In this document: in pieces, positions 16,351 through 23,855 of the stretch
Layout: each line of letters starts with the position of its first letter
Numbering within the stretch: the first letter of the stretch is position 1
Assembly (NCBI GenBank): GCA_025355995.1
Contig: JANXYQ010000104.1
Coordinates: forward strand, 1 to 32,063
Origin: Spirochaetaceae bacterium
GTDB lineage: Bacteria; Spirochaetota; Spirochaetia; Treponematales; Rectinemataceae
Reading direction: 5' to 3'
Length of the DNA stretch: 32,063 nucleotides
Translations under genes and position numbers: made by a program
The notes under the pieces: generated by a model
Told to the model about the DNA's origin: nothing
Seen by the model: the letters and a program-made list of their open reading frames with translations, nothing else
Database searches by the model: none

Positions 16351-17702
16351 CCATATTCGAAAACGTCCGCGTCATCTCCTTCGAGCCGCCGGCCGTTTCG
16401 GAGCCCATGGACGTGGTTACCGCCGTACCGGGCACGGGCGCCTCGCCCGGTACGATAATCGAGACCGGCTCGGCGCTCGGGGCGAAGTACCCCGGCGCAA
16501 AGCGGGTATCCGGGTCCTACCTGAGCCCCGGCCTGGTCTGCGCGCACACGCACCTGTATTCGGCCCTCGCCCGCGGCCTCATGGTCGACATTGCGCCGTC
16601 CAAGGACTTCGCCCAGCAGCTCCGGCACCTGTGGTGGCGGCTCGACCGCGCCATAGACCTGCCCATCCTGGAGGCGAGCGCGCTCGCCGGCTGCGCGGAC
16701 GCCGCCCTGTCCGGGGTCACCAGCGTCGTGGACCACCACGCCGGCCCCGAAGCCATAGACGGCAGCCTCTCCGTGATACGGCAAGCCTACGAGGAGGTCG
16801 GCATCAGGGGCCTCCTCTGCTATGAGACCACCGACAGGAACGGCATGGAAGGCGCCCGCGCAGGAGTCAGGGAAAACCTCCGCTTCGCACGGGAGATCGA
16901 CGGCGATCGCGCGGCCGGCAAGCGGCCCCTCGTCGACGGCGCGATCGGCGCCCACGCGGGCTTCACCGTCGGGGAGGAGACCCTCGGGGCCCTCGCCGAC
17001 GCGGTAAGGACTTCCAAGCGGGGACTGCACGTCCACCTGGCCGAGGACAAGTTCGACGCCGTGGACTCCCGCTACCGGTTCGGCTCCGACCTGGTCGCGC
17101 GCTTCGACGCGGCGGGCTGCCTCGGCCCCAAAACGATCGTCGGGCATGGCGTATGGCTCAGCCAAGCCGAGGTCGAGACCCTCAACGCCAGGGGCTCCTT
17201 CCTCGCCCACAACGCTCGCAGCAACATGAACAACGCCGTCGGCTACAACGCCCTCCTGCCCCGATTCGACAACGTCGTCCTCGGGACGGACGGGATGAGC
17301 GCGGACATGCTCGAGGAGTTCCGCTTCGCGGCCTTCAGGCACCGCGAGTCGGGCGGCCCCTGGTGGCCTGGCGACTTCCTGCGCTGCCTCGATCGCGGCA
17401 ACCGGGTGATGGAGCGCTACCACGGCGCTCCCGTCGCCTCCGGCTCCGGGGCCTTCGGACGAGTCATCGCGGGCGCCGTCGCCGACCTCGTGCTCTGGGA
17501 CTACGATCCGCCGACGCCCCTCGTGGGCGGGAACATCGCCGGCCACCTCGCTTTCGGCCTGTCGTCCCGCTCGGTCAAATCGGTAATGGTAAACGGAGCC
17601 TTCGTCGTCGAGGACAGGGCGCCGGCCTTCGACGCCGACGGCATCGCCTCGAAGGCGAGGGCCGAGGCTATACGGCTGTGGAAGCGCATGGAGGAAAGAT
17701 AA
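16347..17702 (+). CDS. ssnA: SsnA-type amidohydrolase
   Basis: This 451-residue metal-dependent hydrolase belongs to the TRZ/ATZ (COG0402) family. It is close in length to E. coli SsnA and shares its context next to ygfK. The metal motif CAHTHLYSALARG provides His67 and His69. Later ligands are in GLHVHLAED (second-shell His/Glu), VGHGVWLS (His) and VLGTDGMSADM (Asp). The segment NARSNMNNAVGYN is typical of SsnA-like members. Family enzymes deaminate or open heterocyclic rings, so a ring-opening step on a purine intermediate is inferred; the substrate is not proven by sequence. The start overlaps the ygfK stop (ATGA) and its TAA overlaps the ygeY ATG by one base (TAATG), so all three are probably translated as a coupled unit. 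The residues needed for metal binding appear complete. Confidence 0.9.
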   Translation: MTIFENVRVISFEPPAVSEPMDVVTAVPGTGASPGTIIETGSALGAKYPGAKRVSGSYLSPGLVCAHTHLYSALARGLMVDIAPSKDFAQQLRHLWWRLDRAIDLPILEASALAGCADAALSGVTSVVDHHAGPEAIDGSLSVIRQAYEEVGIRGLLCYETTDRNGMEGARAGVRENLRFAREIDGDRAAGKRPLVDGAIGAHAGFTVGEETLGALADAVRTSKRGLHVHLAEDKFDAVDSRYRFGSDLVARFDAAGCLGPKTIVGHGVWLSQAEVETLNARGSFLAHNARSNMNNAVGYNALLPRFDNVVLGTDGMSADMLEEFRFAAFRHRESGGPWWPGDFLRCLDRGNRVMERYHGAPVASGSGAFGRVIAGAVADLVLWDYDPPTPLVGGNIAGHLAFGLSSRSVKSVMVNGAFVVEDRAPAFDADGIASKARAEAIRLWKRMEER

Positions 17703-18898
17703 TGAGCATTCTAGAGCAGGCGAGGAAGTACAGTGACTACACGGCCAAGAACCTCTCGGAGATGATCCAGGTCCCCGGTTTCAGCTGCACCGAGAAGGAC
17801 AGGATCAAGCTCCTGAAGAAGATGTGCAGGCAGGCGGGCATGGAGGACATCCATACGGACGGCCTAGGCAGCCTCCTTGGCCGCGTCGGGAAGGGGAAGA
17901 AGGTCCTCGTTTTCGACGCGCACATAGACACGGTCGGCGTCGGCGACCCGAGCCAGTGGAAGACCCCGCCCCATTCGGGCATCGTCAGGGACGGCCTCGT
18001 CCTGGGCCGGGGTTCTTCCGACCAGCTGGGCGGAGCGGCGTCCATGATCACAGCCGCCCGCATCCTGAAAGAGGCCGCCTACGCCGGCGACTACACTATC
18101 TGGTTCGCCTTCACCGTCATCGAGGAGGACTGCGACGGCCTGTGCTGGAAGTACCTCATCGAAGAAGAGGGCTTCAAGCTCGACTTCGCCGTGTCCACCG
18201 AGCCGACGAGCTGCCGCCTCTACCGCGGCCACCGCGGGCGCATGGAGATCCAGATAGACATCAAGGGCGTATCCTGCCACGGCTCCGCGCCAGAGCGCGG
18301 CGAGAGCGCCGCCTACAAGGCCGCCCGGGCCGCCCTCGCCCTGGAATCGCTCAACGCGCAGCTGAAAAGCGACGACGACGGCTTCCTCGGCAAGGGCACG
18401 ATCGTCGTATCGCAGATCAAGGTCCAGGGCCCCTCCCAGTGCGCCGTGCCCGACCAGGCCATGCTCTACTGCGACAGGCGCCTCACCTGGGGAGAGGACG
18501 ACAAGCTCGCCATCGGCCAGGTCGAGAAGGCCCTCGAAGCCGCGGGCGTGGACAAGTTCTCCGTGAAAATGCCCGAGTACGCGCAAGCCGCCTACACCGG
18601 CAAGCTCTACAAGCAGGAGCTCTACTTCCCCACCTGGAAGATACCCGCGGACCACCCCCTTGTGCTCTCCGGCATCGACGCCTACTCGGGCCTCTTCGGC
18701 CTTGCCCCTGTAGTCGACAAGTGGACCTTCTCGACCAACTGCGTCGCGATCTGCGGCAGGCACAAGATCCCCTGCATCGGCTTCGGCCCCGGCGACGAGT
18801 CCCAGGCCCACGCGCCCAACGAGATCAACAGGATCGACGATCTCGAGAAGGCCGCCGCCTTCTACGCCGCCCTTCCCTACTCGCTGGAGCGCGGCTAG
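17702..18898 (+). CDS. ygeY: YgeY-type M20-family metallohydrolase
   Basis: This 398-residue M20/ArgE/DapE-like zinc hydrolase compares with about 403 residues for E. coli YgeY. It shows FDAHIDTV (His74, Asp76), GRGSSDQLGG with the bridging Asp107, the VIEEDCDG Glu pair (general base and zinc ligand), STEPTSCRLYRGHRGR, and the C-terminal FGPGDESQAHAPNE with the last His ligand. The lid domain lies between about residues 180 and 290 (ISCHG-like VSCHGSAPERGES). Such enzymes cleave amide or carbamoyl bonds of small amino acid derivatives. Here it likely hydrolyses an N-carbamoyl (ureido) or formyl intermediate of purine breakdown. The ATG at 17702 follows GGAGGAAAG and shares one base with the ssnA stop. 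A 17-base gap separates it from the PLP enzyme downstream. The family call is firm; the substrate is inferred. Confidence 0.92.
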   Translation: MSILEQARKYSDYTAKNLSEMIQVPGFSCTEKDRIKLLKKMCRQAGMEDIHTDGLGSLLGRVGKGKKVLVFDAHIDTVGVGDPSQWKTPPHSGIVRDGLVLGRGSSDQLGGAASMITAARILKEAAYAGDYTIWFAFTVIEEDCDGLCWKYLIEEEGFKLDFAVSTEPTSCRLYRGHRGRMEIQIDIKGVSCHGSAPERGESAAYKAARAALALESLNAQLKSDDDGFLGKGTIVVSQIKVQGPSQCAVPDQAMLYCDRRLTWGEDDKLAIGQVEKALEAAGVDKFSVKMPEYAQAAYTGKLYKQELYFPTWKIPADHPLVLSGIDAYSGLFGLAPVVDKWTFSTNCVAICGRHKIPCIGFGPGDESQAHAPNEINRIDDLEKAAAFYAALPYSLERG

Positions 18899-18915
18899 TC
18901 GCCGCGAGAGCGCGC

Positions 18916-20070
18916 GTGAAGTGGAACTATAGGTGCCCGAGCTGCGGCGCGGAGTACGCGATCGAGCCGGGGCGCTACCTCTGCGAGCCCTGCGCGTCGC
19001 GCAACGCGCCAGGCCTGCCCCTCCACGGGGTCCTCGAGTGCGCCTTCGAGGGCAAGGTGGAGCCGGGCTCGGTGCCCCTGCCGGTGGAGGCGGAATTCTA
19101 CCCGGCATTGCCGGTGGGGAATACGCCGCTCTGGCGGCCGGAACGCCTACGCTCCGAGCTCGGAGCGCCCGGCCTCTGGCTCAAGGACGACACCTGCGAG
19201 CCCTCCGGCTCGTACAAGGACCGCGCCTCCTATCTCGTAGCCGCCTTCGCGCGCAAGCACGGCATCGGGGAGGTCGCCCTCGCCTCGACGGGCAACGCGG
19301 CCTCCAGCATGGCCTGCGTCGGCGCGGCAGCCGGGCTGAAGGTGACCGTCTTCCTGCCTAGGTCCGCTCCGGTCGCGAAGAGGATCCAGGTGCTCCAGTA
19401 CGGGGCCGAGCTGCGGGAGATCGACGGCAACTACGATCTCGCCTTCGACACCTGCCTCGCCTACACGAAGGAGACGGGGGTCCTCTCGCGCAACACGGCC
19501 TACAATCCCCTCACGATAGAGGGCAAGAAGACCGCGGCCTTCGAGATCGTCCGCGACCTACGGACCTCGCGTGGCCTACCGGTCGCGGTGGACCACGTCT
19601 TCGTGCCGACGGGCGACGGCGCGATAATCGCGGGAGTCATCCGTGGCTTCGAGGACCTCCTCCTCATGGGCGAGATCGAGCGAATGCCGAGGATCTGGGC
19701 GGCCCAGGCCGAGGGGTCGAGCGCCCTCGCCCGCGCCCTCGATACCGGCGAATTCGAATTCCGCGCATCGGGCACGTTAGCCGACTCGATAGCGGTGGAC
19801 GCGCCGCGCAACGGGATATTCGCCCTCGCGAAGCTCAAGAAGCACGGCGGCTCGGCAGTCATAGTGACGGACGAGGAGATTCTCGAGGCCCAGGTCCTGG
19901 CCTCCTCGCGCGCGGGGCTCTTCGCCGAGCCTTCGAGCGCCTGCGCCCTCGCGGGTTTCATCAAGGCCCGTCCCTCCCTGGGGAAGGGCGAGACCGCAGT
20001 GGTGATGCTCACCGGATCGGGACTGAAGGATATCAAGAGCGCCGCCAGGGCCGTAGGCGCGAGCTATTAA
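18916..20070 (+). CDS. Threonine-synthase-like PLP enzyme with N-terminal zinc ribbon
   Basis: This 384-residue fold-type II PLP enzyme has a GTG start six bases after GAGAG. Cys7/Cys10 (YRCPSCGAEY) and Cys23/Cys26 (YLCEPC) form a zinc-ribbon-like N-terminus seen in one class of threonine synthases. PLP Lys101 lies in PSGSYKDRAS, and ASTGNAASSMACVG is the substrate/cofactor Asn loop. The chain ends with the phosphate-site-like VMLTGSGLKD. General sequence pattern is threonine synthase, but the operon position is where other clusters of this kind carry YgeX (2,3-diaminopropionate ammonia-lyase), whose motifs are different. A beta-elimination or replacement reaction on a diaminopropionate- or serine-like product of purine breakdown is therefore more likely than threonine synthesis (inference). 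No threonine biosynthesis genes are nearby. True threonine synthase remains the alternative. Confidence 0.8.
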   Translation: MKWNYRCPSCGAEYAIEPGRYLCEPCASRNAPGLPLHGVLECAFEGKVEPGSVPLPVEAEFYPALPVGNTPLWRPERLRSELGAPGLWLKDDTCEPSGSYKDRASYLVAAFARKHGIGEVALASTGNAASSMACVGAAAGLKVTVFLPRSAPVAKRIQVLQYGAELREIDGNYDLAFDTCLAYTKETGVLSRNTAYNPLTIEGKKTAAFEIVRDLRTSRGLPVAVDHVFVPTGDGAIIAGVIRGFEDLLLMGEIERMPRIWAAQAEGSSALARALDTGEFEFRASGTLADSIAVDAPRNGIFALAKLKKHGGSAVIVTDEEILEAQVLASSRAGLFAEPSSACALAGFIKARPSLGKGETAVVMLTGSGLKDIKSAARAVGASY

Positions 20071-20092
20071 GATCGCAGGCAAGGAGCAATCG

Positions 20093-21550
20093 ATGATCGA
20101 CCTTAACGTGAACGAAGCCCAGAGGAAGAAGAACATACAGCGCTGCAAGGAGAAGGGCATCATCCTTCCCACCTACGCCCAGATGCGCGACCCGAGCAAG
20201 GTGCCGGAGTCCGTCAAGAAGGAGTTGTCGGGCATCGGCCTCTGGGACGTCCACGTCCGCAACCTCTTTCGCGTAACCTGGCACAACGAGCCGAAGGAAA
20301 AAGGCGGGAATTTCGGCGGGGTCAACTTCCTCGAACTGCCGAGTTCGATAACCGGAACGAAGGCGCGCATCGTGGGCCTGTCGGGAAAGTGGTTCCCCAC
20401 AGGGGCGCACAAGGTCGGCGCGGCCCTCTCCTGCCTCCTGCCCGAGCTCGTCACGGGCCGCTTCGACCCGACCACCAAGAAGGCCGTGTGGCCCAGCACG
20501 GGCAACTACTGCCGCGGCGGGGCCTACATCTCCCGCCTCCTCTCCTGCCCCAGTATCGCCATCCTCCCGGCGGGCATGTCCCGCGAGCGCTTCGACTGGC
20601 TCAAGACGATGGCCGAGGAGGTCATCGCGACGCCAGGCACCGAGTCTAACGTCAAGGAGATCTTCGACAAGTGCATCGAGCTCGAGCGCACCCGGCCCGA
20701 GGCCGTCATCTTCAACCAGTTCGACCAGCTCCCGAACCACCTTTGGCACTATGCCGTCACCGGTCCCGCGATGGAGGAGGTCTTCAGGAAGATCGCCCGC
20801 CCCGGCGACCACGTGGCGGGCTCTGTGCTCAGCTCCGGCTCCGCGGGGACCCTGGGCGCGGGCTCCTACCTGCGCGACACCTTCCCCGGCGCCAAGGTCG
20901 GCGTGGCCGAGGCCCTGCAGTGCCCCACGATCCTCGAGAACGGCTTCGGCGAGCACCGCATCGAGGGCATCGGCGACAAGCACATCCCTTGGATCCACAA
21001 CCTCCGCGATACCGACGCCGCCATAGGCATCGACGACGAGCTGCCCGTGCGCCTCATCCGCCTCTTCAACGAGGAAGCCGGCAGAAAGGTCCTGGCCGAG
21101 CAGGGCGTCCCCAAGGACCAGCTCGAAAGGCTCGACTGGATGGGCATCTCCGGCGTCGGCAATCTCCTGGGCGCGATCAAGTTCGCCAAGTACTACGAGC
21201 TCGGACCGCAGGACGTCGTCTTCACCATGTTCACCGATTCCATGGACATGTATGGCAGCCGCCTCCGGGAGATGACCGAAGCCCGCGGAAAGTACGACCA
21301 GCGCCAGGCGGACAGGGATTACGACCGGCTCCAGGGCACCTCCGTCGATCACGTCCTCGAGCTAAGCCAGGTCGACAAGCGCCGCATCCACAACCTCAAG
21401 TACTTCAGCTGGATCGAGCAGCTCGGCAAGGACGTCTCCGAGCTCCGGGCCCAGTGGGACGACTACCGGGCCTACTGGGGCGGACTGCGGGCCCAGGTCG
21501 GCGCGCTCGACTCGATGATAGACGACTTCAACCGGGAGGTGCTTCGGTGA
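20093..21550 (+). CDS. TrpB-like PLP-dependent enzyme of unknown reaction
   Basis: This 485-residue protein is of the tryptophan-synthase-beta-like fold-type II PLP superfamily. The Schiff-base lysine is Lys107 in FPTGAHKVGAA, closely resembling the GAHK motif of TrpB. Further support comes from WPSTGNYCRGGAYIS (Asn/Gly substrate loop) and SSGSAGTLGAGSYL (glycine-rich phosphate-binding loop). It has long extra segments compared with TrpB (an N-terminal 45-residue helix-rich part and a C-terminal, possibly coiled tail after about 410) and no indole-channel partner gene. AAGGAG precedes the ATG; its stop overlaps the GTG of the 8-oxoguanine deaminase gene. It probably catalyses an elimination or replacement on an amino acid released in this pathway, perhaps together with the preceding PLP enzyme. 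The substrate is not known. Confidence 0.78.
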   Translation: MIDLNVNEAQRKKNIQRCKEKGIILPTYAQMRDPSKVPESVKKELSGIGLWDVHVRNLFRVTWHNEPKEKGGNFGGVNFLELPSSITGTKARIVGLSGKWFPTGAHKVGAALSCLLPELVTGRFDPTTKKAVWPSTGNYCRGGAYISRLLSCPSIAILPAGMSRERFDWLKTMAEEVIATPGTESNVKEIFDKCIELERTRPEAVIFNQFDQLPNHLWHYAVTGPAMEEVFRKIARPGDHVAGSVLSSGSAGTLGAGSYLRDTFPGAKVGVAEALQCPTILENGFGEHRIEGIGDKHIPWIHNLRDTDAAIGIDDELPVRLIRLFNEEAGRKVLAEQGVPKDQLERLDWMGISGVGNLLGAIKFAKYYELGPQDVVFTMFTDSMDMYGSRLREMTEARGKYDQRQADRDYDRLQGTSVDHVLELSQVDKRRIHNLKYFSWIEQLGKDVSELRAQWDDYRAYWGGLRAQVGALDSMIDDFNREVLR

Positions 21551-22953
21551 TCCTCCTCAAGGGCTGTCTGGCGGCCTACAGGCCGGAAGCGGCCCTGAGC
21601 GGCCGCGTGGATATCCTGATAGACGGAAATCGCATAACGCGCATCGCCGCCTCGGGGGCCGCGGGGTCGGCGGACGGCATCGCCGTCCCCGAGGGGGCCA
21701 AGATCATCGACGCCTCCCGCCACGTGGTCCTGCCCGGCCTCGTCAACGCGCACCACCATTTCTATCAGACCCTGACCCGAGCCCTGCCGGCCGTGCAGGA
21801 CGCCAAGCTCTTCGACTGGCTGGTTTACCTCTACGAGATATGGAAGGGCGTCGACGAGAACGCGGTGCGATGGTCCTCGCGGCTCGCGATGGCCGAGCTC
21901 TTAAAGACGGGCTGCACCCTCACGACGGACCACCACTACCTCTATCCCAAGTCCTTCAAGGACGATCTGCCGGGCATCCAGTTCGAGGCCGCCACCGACC
22001 TCGGCCTCCGCTTCGCGCCGACCCGCGGCTCGATGTCGCGGTCCAAGAAGGACGGCGGACTGCCGCCAGACTCCGTCGTGCAGGACGAGGACAGGATCCT
22101 CGCCGAGTGCGAGGCGACCATTTCGAAGTACCACGACCCGGCCCCCGACGCGATGCGCAAGGTCTCGCTCGCCCCCTGCTCGCCCTTCTCCGTCTCGGAG
22201 AAGTCGATGCGGGAGGCCGCCGAGCTCGCGCGGAGTCGCGGCGTGAGGCTGCATACCCACCTCGCCGAGACCTCCGACGAGGAGGAGTTCTGCGTGGCCA
22301 TGTACGGCCGCAGGCCACTTCGGCTCATGGAGGACTGCGGCTTCGTCGGGAGCGACGTCTGGTACGCGCACGGCATCTACTTCGACGACGCCGAGCTCAG
22401 GCTCCTCGCCCGCACCAAGACCGGGGTTGCGCACTGTCCATCCTCGAACATGCGCCTCGGCTCCGGGATCGCTCGAGTGCGCGAGATGCTCGACCTCGGC
22501 GTCCCGGTGGGGCTCGGCGTGGACGGCTCGGCCTCCAACGACTCCTCCGACATGCTCGGCGAAGCGCGGCAGGCCTTGCTCCTCCAGCGCGTGCGCTACG
22601 GCTCGGCGGGCCTGACCGCCCGCGAGGCCCTGGGGATCGCCACCGAGGGAGGCGCCAGGATGCTCGGCTTCGAGAAGCTGGGGCGGATAGAGGAAGGATG
22701 GATAGCCGACCTCGCCCTCTTCGACGTGATGAGGCTCGAGTACACGGGCGCCCTCTCGGACCCCGTGGCGGCCCTGCTCCTGTGCGGCTACAACCACGGG
22801 GCCGACCACGTGATCGTGAACGGGAAGCTCGCCCTGGAGTCCGGCCGCCTCGTTGGGCCGGGGGCGCGGGCCGGGACGGACGAAGAGGCGATCAGGATGG
22901 GCGCCGATCGCGCCTCGCGCGCGTTGCTGGCGAAGGCGGGATTAAGCGCATGA
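21547..22953 (+). CDS. 8-oxoguanine deaminase
   Basis: This 468-residue amidohydrolase of the TRZ/ATZ family is close to the 8-oxoguanine deaminase/hydroxydechloroatrazine hydrolase branch. The segment VNAHHHFYQTLTRALP (metal His69-71 region) followed by FDWLVYLYEIW is the branch hallmark. Later ligands are in HTHLAETSDEEEF, WYAHGIYF and GVDGSASNDSSDM (Asp). It would release ammonia from 8-oxoguanine and give urate, thereby feeding the same pool as XdhAB. It starts at GTG 21547, within GTGA shared with the previous stop, with GGGAGGT five bases upstream. It ends in an ATGA overlap with the FAD subunit gene. Guanine deaminase is a less likely alternative, because that family has a different HxH context. 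Confidence 0.87.
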   Translation: MILLKGCLAAYRPEAALSGRVDILIDGNRITRIAASGAAGSADGIAVPEGAKIIDASRHVVLPGLVNAHHHFYQTLTRALPAVQDAKLFDWLVYLYEIWKGVDENAVRWSSRLAMAELLKTGCTLTTDHHYLYPKSFKDDLPGIQFEAATDLGLRFAPTRGSMSRSKKDGGLPPDSVVQDEDRILAECEATISKYHDPAPDAMRKVSLAPCSPFSVSEKSMREAAELARSRGVRLHTHLAETSDEEEFCVAMYGRRPLRLMEDCGFVGSDVWYAHGIYFDDAELRLLARTKTGVAHCPSSNMRLGSGIARVREMLDLGVPVGLGVDGSASNDSSDMLGEARQALLLQRVRYGSAGLTAREALGIATEGGARMLGFEKLGRIEEGWIADLALFDVMRLEYTGALSDPVAALLLCGYNHGADHVIVNGKLALESGRLVGPGARAGTDEEAIRMGADRASRALLAKAGLSA

Positions 22954-23855
22954 AAAGCGTCCAGCGTTACGCGAACCCGTCGAGCCTCCAGGAAGCCCTG
23001 GCCGCGAGGAAGGCGGATCCCGGCGCCTCCTATCTCGCGGGCGGCACCTGCCTCCTCGCGGGCGACGGCCGAGACAGGCCCGAGTCGGTCATCGACGTCG
23101 GCCGCTCGCTGCCGCGGGAAATCCTCCGCGAAGGCTCGCTCTTGAGCATCGGCGCGGGAGCGACCTTCCAGGAGCTCGCGGAATCGAGGGAGCTTCCGCC
23201 CTGCGTCACCGATGCGGCCCTATCGATGGTCAACCGGAACACCCGCAACCGGGCGACTCTCGGCGGCAACCTCGGCGCGGACAAGTCCTGCTCGAGCCTC
23301 ATCCCCATCCTCATCGCCCTCGAGGCCGAGGTCGAGGCGGCGTCCCCGTCGGCCTCTCCCGCGAACCCGCCCGGTCTCGAACGCTTCGGGCTCGAGGCCT
23401 GGCTCCGCTCCCGGGCGGAGGCTCCCGATATCTGGCGCGCCGCCGACCTCGTCGTCCGGGTCCTCGTGCCCCTGGTCGAGGGCCGGCGAGCCGCCTATCG
23501 GCGCTGGAACCGCGTCGCCTGCGACCTCTCGGTGCTCGGCGTCGCGGCCTCCTACCGGATCGAGGACGGCGGCGTCAGCGGGCTTCGCCTCGCTCTCGGC
23601 GGCCAAGGCCCCAAGCCGCGCCGCTTCCCGGCGCTGGAGGCCCTCTTCGAGGGGGTCGCCCTGCCTTCGCGCGAGGTCATCGAGGAGGCGGTCTCTCCCC
23701 TCCTCCGCCCGATAGACGACCTCAGGGCGAGCGCGGCCTTTAAGCGCCTGCGCGGCGCTCAGCTCGTCGCCGACGCGCTACTAAGCGCGTCGGCGCAATA
23801 TGGAGCGTCAGCGCTTTCAGGCGCCTCCGACCATCGCGGGGAGCGGATATGGTGA
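22950..23855 (+). CDS. ygfM: YgfM-like FAD-binding subunit of molybdenum hydroxylase
   Basis: This 301-residue protein matches the CO-dehydrogenase-flavoprotein-like FAD subunit of the xanthine dehydrogenase family. The N-terminal FAD contacts include YLAGGTCLL, a variant of the usual GGGT loop, and RNRATLGGNLGADKSCSS, the equivalent of the TIGGN motif. The C-terminal domain starts near residue 180 (RRWNRVACDLSVLGVAASY). E. coli has the same pair in the same order, ygfM then xdhD. It starts with an ATGA overlap with the deaminase gene and overlaps the xdhD-like gene by 7 bases. It should therefore form a complex with that 971-residue FeS/molybdenum protein, taking electrons from the substrate to NAD or another acceptor. 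It lacks FeS motifs, which are supplied by the partner. Confidence 0.87.
   Translation: MKSVQRYANPSSLQEALAARKADPGASYLAGGTCLLAGDGRDRPESVIDVGRSLPREILREGSLLSIGAGATFQELAESRELPPCVTDAALSMVNRNTRNRATLGGNLGADKSCSSLIPILIALEAEVEAASPSASPANPPGLERFGLEAWLRSRAEAPDIWRAADLVVRVLVPLVEGRRAAYRRWNRVACDLSVLGVAASYRIEDGGVSGLRLALGGQGPKPRRFPALEALFEGVALPSREVIEEAVSPLLRPIDDLRASAAFKRLRGAQLVADALLSASAQYGASALSGASDHRGERIW

Noticed and set aside
18916-20070. Calling the zinc-ribbon PLP enzyme YgeX
   Set aside because: It lacks the YgeX-type motifs (such as its NAFKMLGGAYA lysine segment) and instead has the SGSYKDRAS lysine and zinc ribbon of threonine-synthase-like enzymes.
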